The notes under the pieces were generated by a model. It had not been told where the DNA came from, ran no database searches, and saw only the letters and a program-made list of their open reading frames with translations. From IMG/VR virus record IMGVR_UViG_3300045740_000206, positions 1 through 33,696 of that record: 33,696 nt of DNA. The stretch is one strand, 5' to 3'. A program made the translations under genes and the position numbers. This document shows positions 27,326 through 33,696 of this stretch, in pieces. Source of the stretch: a virus. Each line of letters opens with the position of its first letter. Position 1 is the stretch's first letter.

Positions 27326-27805
27326 ATGCTTTATAAAGTAGATTTTAATGTATCAGTCTGGAGATGGCTTTTTCAACCTCTATATTCACGTATAGAACAA
27401 GCCTGCATAGCTTCAGGTGACCCATTAGACACACATAAAACTATTCTTACAGCTTTACTTAATAATGATCCTAAATATATTCTTTTAGTTGATACTTTAG
27501 AACATGATCCAAGTAAGATTCAAGGCCATTGCTTAATAAATCTTATTCCTTTAGCTGATAATAAAGTGCAGGTATTCTACACTCAACTCTTTACAGATTC
27601 AGGGCATAACACTAGCTTTGCTCATCAATGTATAGATTACTCTAAAGTTATAGCTAAAGAGTACCCTGTTAAAGAGTTAGCTATGCTTACAAATGAAAAC
27701 AAATATAGAGCTTTCAAAAAGAAATATGAGTTTCAGGTAAGAAAAGTCTATATGGTAAGAGAGTATAAAGAAGAACCTCAGCTAGAACTAGGACTTGCAT
27801 ACTAA
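27326..27805 (+). CDS. GNAT-fold-like virion protein
   Basis: 159 aa. The order of elements, a central strand with KVQVFYTQLFTDSG, a helix, AMLTNENKYRAFKKKYEFQVRKVYMVRE, imitates an acetyltransferase (GNAT) C-terminal half, where 'RAFKKKYEF..RKVYMV' corresponds to the 'A..lYeklGFk' end. The QxxGxG/A CoA loop is not clear. Some podoviruses have GNAT-like internal virion proteins at this place, so a structural role is likelier than catalysis. Confidence 0.5.
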   Translation: MLYKVDFNVSVWRWLFQPLYSRIEQACIASGDPLDTHKTILTALLNNDPKYILLVDTLEHDPSKIQGHCLINLIPLADNKVQVFYTQLFTDSGHNTSFAHQCIDYSKVIAKEYPVKELAMLTNENKYRAFKKKYEFQVRKVYMVREYKEEPQLELGLAY

Positions 27806-27854
27806 AGATAAGAGCCTCGCTTAAAGGGCAGTAAATAAAAGACTAGAGGTAAAT

Positions 27855-29072
27855 ATGGGTGGCTTTATAAGTGATATTTTAGGCCCTAGTGGCTTAGATT
27901 TAACAGGTGGTACATCAGATCAGACACAAAAGCCTGATGATTTAACAATGCAGTTAAATCGGCTTAAATTTAATACCCTTAACAATATTTTTAATACTGG
28001 TATAGGTCCTGCAAATGCTTTAGCTAATATAGGTAATTATGCTTCTCCCTCACCTTACACTTCTAATTATGCTAATCTAGCAGCTAATACAGCTCTTCAA
28101 CCTGGACTCAATAGTCAAGATTGGTATAGTCAAGCTCTACAAGGGCTATCTCAATATGGGAATCAAGCCTCTCAGTCACAGAATCTTTATAACCAAAATC
28201 AAGGTACTTTAAGTAATCTTTTAGGTAATAATCTAAATACTTTAGGTGGAGTCAATGCCAATACTTTAGGTTTACTAAACCAAACAAGTAATCAAAATAT
28301 TAACAATCTTAGCAATATCAATCAGGGTAATTTAGGTATTCTTAATAGTCTTACTGGTAGTAATCTTAACTATATTAACAACAGCTTAGCGCCTCAACTT
28401 CTTGGTTCAGGTCAAGATTATTTTCGTCAAATACTTTCTCCTCAAATAAATAATCAAAATGCTTTATTAGGTTTAGCTCGTAGTGGAGCAAATGCTGAAG
28501 CACAAAGTAAAGGTGCAGCGTCTATAGCTTTACCTATCGCTCAACAAATAGCAGGTTTAACAGGGAATCAATTACAAGGACTTCAAGGTTTAACAGGAAA
28601 TCAATTAGGTCAGTATCAAAGTCTTTTAGGCTCTCAATTAGGGCAAAATTATCAAGGTTTAGCTAATCAACTCGGGAACTTTCAAGGTATACTTGGTTCA
28701 CAGCTTGGTCAAGGCTATGGAGCCCAAGCTGCTAACTTAGGAGCAAATGCTGCTCAACAAGCAGGGTTTGGGCAACAATATCTTCAAAATCTCTATGGAT
28801 TGAATCAACAGTATCCTAATGTTGATATAGCTCTACAGCAAGCCCAGCTTCAACGTTTAGGTCAAGGACTTAATTTTAGTGATTATGCACGTCAACAGAC
28901 TTTAGCAGGACTTCAACCTCAACTTCAAGGCTATCTATCAACAGTTACAGGTACCCCTTATACTCCTGGTGGGACGAGTTCTGGTCAAACAAATACAGGA
29001 ATTTTAGGTGCTCTAGCTCCTTTTGCTAGTGGAGTTGGAACTTACTTAGCTGGGCTTGGAGGGAAGGGCTAA
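27855..29072 (+). CDS. Asn/Gln/Gly/Leu-rich internal (ejection) protein
   Basis: 405 aa of low-complexity, repeat-like sequence. Units such as LTGNQLQGLQG, LTGNQLGQYQSLLGSQLGQ and GILGSQLGQGYG recur between residues 235 and 300, and Asn/Leu-rich units such as NNLNTLGG and QNINNLSNINQG between about 115 and 180. The C-terminus is Gly/Ala-rich with an amphipathic GALAPFASGVGTYLAGLGG. Such composition is typical of podovirus internal proteins ejected into the cell envelope. Overall no enzymatic motif. Next to a 764-aa partner, forming the internal-protein pair. Confidence 0.6.
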   Translation: MGGFISDILGPSGLDLTGGTSDQTQKPDDLTMQLNRLKFNTLNNIFNTGIGPANALANIGNYASPSPYTSNYANLAANTALQPGLNSQDWYSQALQGLSQYGNQASQSQNLYNQNQGTLSNLLGNNLNTLGGVNANTLGLLNQTSNQNINNLSNINQGNLGILNSLTGSNLNYINNSLAPQLLGSGQDYFRQILSPQINNQNALLGLARSGANAEAQSKGAASIALPIAQQIAGLTGNQLQGLQGLTGNQLGQYQSLLGSQLGQNYQGLANQLGNFQGILGSQLGQGYGAQAANLGANAAQQAGFGQQYLQNLYGLNQQYPNVDIALQQAQLQRLGQGLNFSDYARQQTLAGLQPQLQGYLSTVTGTPYTPGGTSSGQTNTGILGALAPFASGVGTYLAGLGGKG

Positions 29073-29074
29073 TT

Positions 29075-31369
29075 ATGGCTTTATTAGGGTTTACTCCTCA
29101 AGATACAGATGCTATAGATCCTAGTATGGCTCTACCTGGTTCTACAGGTTATTCTTTAGGTGGGCTATCTTTACTTAGCCCTATAAATCAAGCTATGCCT
29201 AGTCCTCAACAAGAGATAGCTCAAGAAGCTCCTGTAAGTAATAAAACACGTATAAGTGAAGATGATCCTAGACCTTTATGGCAGCAAGCTAAAATTACTA
29301 GTTCACCTATTCATCAGCAGTTTAGCTGGAAAGACTTTCTTCTTTCATCTATAGGTGGGCCTCAAGCTGTAGCTATTATTCGTCAAAAGAATATAGCCGC
29401 TGCTATGACACCTATACAAGGTCTTTATAGTACAGAAATAAGTAAGGCTAGTAATGCTAATAAACTAGATTTAGCTGAAAGATATATACGAGAATATTCT
29501 CAATTTGCTGATTTTAGCCCAGCAGTCGCTCAGCAAGTACAGAACTATACTCAAGAATTAAATAAGAAAAGAACTAACATACAGAGTAATACTGTAACCT
29601 TGGATATTGCTAGAGATACAGCTAAAGATTTTCCACAGGTTCAAGGTCAACTTGATAAAGCCGAAAAACTTATCTCTTTACAGTCTCCAGAACAATTTAC
29701 TAAAACTATTAGTGATATTCTTCCTACACCTCAGCTTACTAAAGAGTTTTTTGCTAGGTATACTAGAGGTGGAGAAATAAAGTCTGAAGCTACTAAACAA
29801 TTCATGACTATTGAGAGCTTACCCCCTGAATTAAAGCAAGCCTATACTATGGCTAAAATTCCTTTATCTTTAGCTGTAAATATAGAAAATGCTAAATTGC
29901 AGGGAAAGCCTTTAAGCGAAGCAGAAAACTATATTTATGATAATATTGCTAAACCAGCTCAAGCTCTAGCTGCACGAGCTACTTTTAATATTCAAGCTGG
30001 AAATGCAGCAGCTATAAATCAAGGTGGAGGAGCTGAAAATATCAGTCAGACACTCGGCATACCTGTCCCTGGGAATATAGCTCCTGTAAGCCCTCAGGGT
30101 AGCCCTGTAAGCCCTTCACAGCCTAGCTTGACGCCTAGTACAGGCCAGCGTCAAGGACAGCCTCAGCAGGCAGCTAGACAGCCTTTAAGAGCTACAGTAA
30201 CACCTTCACCTGGACTATTCCCTTATGAAGTTATCCTTGATGGAAAAGTCTATCAGGGATTACCTATGCCACCAAATATGGACACAAATACCTATCGTAA
30301 TCTTATTGAGAAAAATGGAGGAATAATAGGAAAAAGGTTAGTAGTAGAGCCTTCTACTTCTCAAGCTCCTCAAGCTTCTACTACTCCTGTTCAACCTGAT
30401 GTAGTTCCTAGTGATGTTCCTGGTACTACTGGAACTGCACCTAGTCAAGCAGTAGATGAAGCAAAAGCTGGGAGAGCAGCAGCAGCTTCAGCTACAGGTA
30501 CTCGGCTTAATGCAGCTCCTCAAGGTAACCCTATTATAGTTAGGCTTAAAGATAATGGAGAATTAGAAGAGCACCCTGCAGGTAAAGAATCTGAAAATGA
30601 GTTACTAAAACAAGGCTGGGCTTTAATTCCTCCCCCTGTTGAAGGTAAGCTAGCTCCTTCAACTTTATATTCTAAAACAAGAGCTGCAGGCTTAGATTTT
30701 CTTGAAACACTTAAAGAGGCATCTGATGAGGCTAAAGGCTCAGGTAGTAGATGGGGCGCTGGAAGTAAGGCTTTACTCACAGCTTTAGCTGAAGGATTTG
30801 GATTCAAATTAGGTAAGTTTGGAGTAGGATTACCTGGAGCTGGTATAGGTATACTTTCTAATGAGCAACAAGAGTTGTATACTAAAGCTACTCTTTTTGC
30901 AAATAACTTTGATAACTTTGTTAATAGAAATAATCAAGATGATCAACGTATAGCAGCTATTAAACAAAGTTTAGTTGGTATTTTTTCGCATCCTAATTCA
31001 GCTATTAAACAAACTCAATTATTACTTGATATTGTACATAGAGATTTTGCAGCTGAATTGAAAGGGATAAATCCTGCCGCAGCTAATATACCTTCTAGAG
31101 GTGTAGGTAGTAGTGGAAAATTAATTAATAAAGATACAGGTAATCCATATCCTCAAACACCTATACCTAGATCTATGGAAAATGTATACCCTAATGTTAA
31201 AGCGGCTTTACCTGTTAATCCTATGCAACCTACTTCAATAACTAAACCAGATTCAGGGTTACAAAATCTAGGTATAGGAAATATTGTCCCTAAACAACCC
31301 CGTATCCAGAGATTTAATCAGCAACCTATAGATGATAATGCAGCTAAAAAGTTAAAGGGATTTAAGTAA
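29075..31369 (+). CDS. 764-aa probable internal virion/ejection protein
   Basis: Starts 2 bp after the previous stop. The N-terminal third is helical (LDLAERYIREYSQFADFSPAVAQQVQNYTQELN). The centre is a Pro/Gln/Ser-rich linker (about 335-385 and 430-470). The C-terminal third has AAGLDFLETLKEASDEAKGSG, a Gly/Leu hydrophobic stretch LAEGFGFKLGKFGVGLPGAGIGIL (about 568-592) that could insert in membrane, and helical ends. The domain plan suits a DNA-ejection protein. No lytic transglycosylase motif was recognised. The short GVGLPGAGIG segment is a possible membrane element. Confidence 0.55.
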   Translation: MALLGFTPQDTDAIDPSMALPGSTGYSLGGLSLLSPINQAMPSPQQEIAQEAPVSNKTRISEDDPRPLWQQAKITSSPIHQQFSWKDFLLSSIGGPQAVAIIRQKNIAAAMTPIQGLYSTEISKASNANKLDLAERYIREYSQFADFSPAVAQQVQNYTQELNKKRTNIQSNTVTLDIARDTAKDFPQVQGQLDKAEKLISLQSPEQFTKTISDILPTPQLTKEFFARYTRGGEIKSEATKQFMTIESLPPELKQAYTMAKIPLSLAVNIENAKLQGKPLSEAENYIYDNIAKPAQALAARATFNIQAGNAAAINQGGGAENISQTLGIPVPGNIAPVSPQGSPVSPSQPSLTPSTGQRQGQPQQAARQPLRATVTPSPGLFPYEVILDGKVYQGLPMPPNMDTNTYRNLIEKNGGIIGKRLVVEPSTSQAPQASTTPVQPDVVPSDVPGTTGTAPSQAVDEAKAGRAAAASATGTRLNAAPQGNPIIVRLKDNGELEEHPAGKESENELLKQGWALIPPPVEGKLAPSTLYSKTRAAGLDFLETLKEASDEAKGSGSRWGAGSKALLTALAEGFGFKLGKFGVGLPGAGIGILSNEQQELYTKATLFANNFDNFVNRNNQDDQRIAAIKQSLVGIFSHPNSAIKQTQLLLDIVHRDFAAELKGINPAAANIPSRGVGSSGKLINKDTGNPYPQTPIPRSMENVYPNVKAALPVNPMQPTSITKPDSGLQNLGIGNIVPKQPRIQRFNQQPIDDNAAKKLKGFK

Positions 31370-31424
31370 CCTTTGTTATCTTATTTATATAAAGCAAAGT
31401 CTTAACTATATAAAGGGAATTATC

Positions 31425-31730
31425 GTGCCTACTTCTGTCTCTGACTGGACTTCTTTTTTCCCTTATATAAAAGATTTTGGTTTACCTATAGTAGCTTTAT
31501 ACTATCTCTTTAAGCTATATCAAGCTAAAACTGACGAAAATGTAGTACGAGAAGATAAGTATGTAGCTATTATAGAAGCTCATAATAAGAATTGTGGGGA
31601 TTTATCTGCTGCTATAGCTAATTTAGTTATTGAAATTCGTAGAGAAAGTGATATACGTCAAGAGCTACTTTCTAAGCTAGTGGATAGTGTTTTAAGCCAC
31701 CGTACCCCTCCTTTTAGAGACTTATGTTAA
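31425..31730 (+). CDS. 101-aa single-span protein, holin-like (BhlA/UviB type?)
   Basis: GTG start with AAGGGAA upstream. One membrane helix (GLPIVALYYLFKLYQ, about 19-33) followed by a charged helix (REDKYVAIIEAHNKN...). This is the pattern of BhlA/UviB-type holin-like proteins: FA-V-L-YLLF then KREEKYxxII. No endolysin is in the window, so a lysis role cannot be confirmed; it might be a structural membrane-interacting protein. Confidence 0.5.
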   Translation: MPTSVSDWTSFFPYIKDFGLPIVALYYLFKLYQAKTDENVVREDKYVAIIEAHNKNCGDLSAAIANLVIEIRRESDIRQELLSKLVDSVLSHRTPPFRDLC

Positions 31731-33298
31731 TGATTAGCTATCAAAATGATCCTTCAGCTAGACTACTTAAAAGCTATATCCCTCCTTTTAGAGGGACATG
31801 GAAAACTTTACCTAGTAATCTTTTACCTGACGACGTAGTACAAGATTCTATGAACGTTACATTACTTTCAGGTAAATTACGGAGTAGATTAGGTTTAGTA
31901 GCTTATAGTAATCTTATATTTACTGATAAAACAGATACTCCTAGCCCTGTTATAGGCTCTTTTCAGTTTATAGATGTTACTAATACTAAACTCCCTCTAG
32001 CTTCTACTAATTCTAGACTTTTTCAGTATATTCCTGATGATTGGACTGATATTACAGGGAGTGTAAATCTCAACGTTAATACTACACAAGTGCGTATGAC
32101 TTCTATCCAAACAGGCACACACGTTTACTTACTTTATGCAAATGGATTAGATGCGCTAAAATATAAACAAGATCAAGGTAACTTACAGGATATTACTCCA
32201 TATGTAGACCCTGATACTGGACCTAGCTCTATACCTATTTTTACTGATTTATGTACTTCTTTTAGTCGAGTGGTAGGATTTACCCCTCCATATACTGTAG
32301 CTTGGTGTCCTGCAGTAACAGATGCCTATCTTAACTTTACTAATTGGCCTGCATTAAATCAAGTAATACTTAGTGACACTGAAGATAGTATTGTAGCTAT
32401 AGGAAGTCTAGGAACTTTAGGTCTAGCTATTTATAAAGAAGGAAATATTTTTGTAGGCTTTGCTCAAGGTGGAAGTGATGCGGCAGCTTTTAGGTTTGAA
32501 CATAGAGGTGCATATCCTGGTCCTGCTGGAATTCAAGCTAAAATAAATGCCTTTGGCGGGCATGTTTATATGACTAATACAGGAAGAATAGCTTTCTTTG
32601 ATGGAACACAGCATCAGTGGATAGCTGACGGTTTATGGCCTTTTTTACAGGATGATTTAGATGTAACTTATGCAAAAAATATCTTTGGAGTCTATAACTA
32701 TAAAACAAGTGAAGTCTATTTTTGGTACCCTAAAATAGGAGATGCAGGAGCTCTTAAAGGAATGGTAATTCTTAACGCTCCTTATCCTACAGCGGGTATT
32801 ACAACTACAAGTTATTTTCTAGGTCATACAGACTTTAGCTGTACAAATGGACTAAGTACACCTTTATTTAATGACTCTACTAATCCTTTTGTCTTTGGAG
32901 AGAATAGAGTCTTTAACCTTAGTAAAGATGCTTATACAGATAATAATACAGCTTTTAGCTGTAGCTTTACTACAGGACTTTTTAAGCCTACACCACTTCA
33001 AGCTCTACCTGGAGCACAACAAGATAAAAGTGACATTTATCGACCTATTTTTGAACTGTATGTTACACGAGATAGCTCTAGAAAGACTGTACAGTTATCG
33101 GGTATAGTAAGTAATAGCTTAGAAACTAATGGAACAGATACAGAAGAAACTGAAATTATAGACCTTACTACAACTCCTATTAATGAATTTGTAGGCTTTA
33201 ATAGTGCAGGGAGTTTTATAGGTGTTAAATTAGCTTGGGAATCCAGTGCTAAAGTGGAATACAAAGGCTGTGATGTCTATGGAAGAACATCTACTTAA
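31724..33298 (+). CDS. 524-aa beta-rich tail protein (nozzle/stabiliser-like)
   Basis: ATG 31724 overlaps the holin-like gene by 7 bp; a second ATG at 31730 gives a TAATG junction and is about as likely. The N-terminus (SYIPPFRGTWKTLPSNLLPDDVVQDSMNVTLLSGKLRSRLGL) is the entry pattern seen in many podovirus tail/stabilisation proteins. The rest is beta-strand-rich with Tyr/Trp/Gly turns (HVYMTNTGRIAFFDGTQHQWIADG), suggesting a propeller-like fold. Probably part of the tail tube nozzle or the collar. Confidence 0.65.
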   Translation: MLMISYQNDPSARLLKSYIPPFRGTWKTLPSNLLPDDVVQDSMNVTLLSGKLRSRLGLVAYSNLIFTDKTDTPSPVIGSFQFIDVTNTKLPLASTNSRLFQYIPDDWTDITGSVNLNVNTTQVRMTSIQTGTHVYLLYANGLDALKYKQDQGNLQDITPYVDPDTGPSSIPIFTDLCTSFSRVVGFTPPYTVAWCPAVTDAYLNFTNWPALNQVILSDTEDSIVAIGSLGTLGLAIYKEGNIFVGFAQGGSDAAAFRFEHRGAYPGPAGIQAKINAFGGHVYMTNTGRIAFFDGTQHQWIADGLWPFLQDDLDVTYAKNIFGVYNYKTSEVYFWYPKIGDAGALKGMVILNAPYPTAGITTTSYFLGHTDFSCTNGLSTPLFNDSTNPFVFGENRVFNLSKDAYTDNNTAFSCSFTTGLFKPTPLQALPGAQQDKSDIYRPIFELYVTRDSSRKTVQLSGIVSNSLETNGTDTEETEIIDLTTTPINEFVGFNSAGSFIGVKLAWESSAKVEYKGCDVYGRTST

Positions 33299-33365
33299 TA
33301 TAGTTCATACTGTTGTTATTTTAAGTGGAATCTTACTTATTATTTTACTAGGGTTTAAGAGATAG
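33279..33365 (+). CDS. 28-aa membrane peptide overlapping the tail gene
   Basis: ATG 33279 starts inside the end of the tail protein gene and runs to TAG 33365. One hydrophobic helix (NIVHTVVILSGILLIILLGF) ending in KR. The next gene starts 2 bp later, so this fills the gap exactly. It could be a lysis-related or structural micropeptide. Confidence 0.5.
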   Translation: MEEHLLNIVHTVVILSGILLIILLGFKR

Positions 33366-33367
33366 CT

Positions 33368-33696
33368 ATGGCTCTACCCCCTTTACCACGAGAAGAAATA
33401 GTTTATAGTCCTGAAGCTTTAATACGAAATATACATAGTCTTTATATTTATTTAAGACGTGTACAAGACCTTTTCAATGATAGTGTAGTCTCTATAGTTG
33501 AAAATAATGTTACTATTGTTGTTAATGGTCTAGATGAGATGCTTCTAGGCAGCGCTACAATTCTTATAACTTTTGATTCAGTTTTACATACCTTTACTTT
33601 TTCTGTTAAAGATAATAGTATTTCTACAGCTAAACTTGTAAATGATGCTGTTACTACTGTTAAACTTGCTAATGAAGCTGTAGAGACAGTAAAGGT
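33368..33696 (+). CDS. Tail fibre protein, N-terminal part (cut by window)
   Basis: 109 codons visible from ATG 33368. The N-terminal 40 residues (PPLPREEIVYSPEALIRNIHSLYIYLRRVQDLFND) would attach to the virion. Then beta segments and a DNSISTAKLVNDAVTTVKLANEAVETVK repeat start; the 'xISTAKLxNDAVTTxKL' repeats are typical of trimeric tail fibre shafts. It continues beyond the window. Confidence 0.7.
   Translation, partial: MALPPLPREEIVYSPEALIRNIHSLYIYLRRVQDLFNDSVVSIVENNVTIVVNGLDEMLLGSATILITFDSVLHTFTFSVKDNSISTAKLVNDAVTTVKLANEAVETVK

Noticed and set aside
30520-30807. 95-aa minus-strand frame inside the 764-aa gene
   Set aside because: Antisense shadow with Ser/Pro/Leu bias typical of the reverse of Ala/Gly codons.
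32423-33264. Three extra frames over the tail protein gene
   Set aside because: All overlap the long supported frame; none has a ribosome site.
1-33696. tRNA genes, CRISPR arrays, insertion sequences, integrase or att sites
   Set aside because: Gene-free stretches were read on both strands; no cloverleaf with a T-loop, no regularly spaced repeats and no transposase or integrase motifs were seen.

Overview
The window is part of a tailed-bacteriophage genome. It carries a large terminase, a portal, a scaffold and an N4-gp56-like major capsid protein, followed by probable internal/ejection proteins, a tail protein and the start of a tail fibre. On the other strand is a replication set with family A DNA polymerase, a UDG/3'-5' exonuclease protein, two RecA-like ATPases and ThyX. 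No tape measure, tube or sheath gene follows the capsid, so a short-tailed (podovirus-like) virion is likely. That is inference, because the window is cut at both ends. No integrase, tRNA gene, CRISPR array, insertion sequence or phage RNA polymerase was seen. Promoters match bacterial sigma70 closely (TTGACA-17-TATAAT), so early transcription probably uses host RNA polymerase. The host cannot be named from the sequence.

Layout. (1) 1-8091, minus strand: replication operon driven by a consensus promoter at 8063-8091, with a 5' leader hairpin. In transcription order it holds small genes, a Sak4-like ATPase, a coiled-coil protein, a possible ssDNA-binding protein, a strongly structured 266-nt non-coding element (5282-5547), a UDG + exonuclease + half-thumb protein, a separate polymerase half, a RepA-like helicase/ATPase with zinc ribbon, and ThyX. 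(2) 8151-8790: a single minus-strand gene with its own promoter and terminator and a SAP-like C-terminus. (3) 8798-9216: one plus-strand gene with terminator. (4) 9285-14286: a visibly less AT-rich plus-strand module, starting with about 700 bp of structured non-coding DNA and followed by about a dozen small genes around a DUF932 gene. It is flanked by imperfect 26-bp direct repeats. (5) 14287-14909: non-coding, between convergent operons. (6) 14910-17764, minus: a very AT-rich operon with dCTP deaminase and a DUF5664/MazZ-like nucleotide pyrophosphohydrolase. (7) 17765-18018: two divergent consensus promoters that are mirror copies over 16 bp. (8) 18019-33696, plus: packaging and virion genes, with a second promoter in front of the portal gene.

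How the genes fit together. Dcd makes dUTP from dCTP, and ThyX makes dTMP from dUMP. The polymerase exonuclease half carries a family-4-UDG-like N-terminus that could recognise uracil in DNA. The phage therefore seems to run its own thymidine supply and couple uracil surveillance to its replicase. The polymerase is split at the thumb into two adjacent genes.

Best candidates for something new are the structured RNA-like element at 5282-5547, the UDG-exonuclease/split-polymerase arrangement, the structured leader at 9440-9980 of the repeat-flanked DUF932 module, and the duplicated gene starts on both sides of the terminase gene. All calls come from reading the sequence by eye. No homology search or folding program was run.
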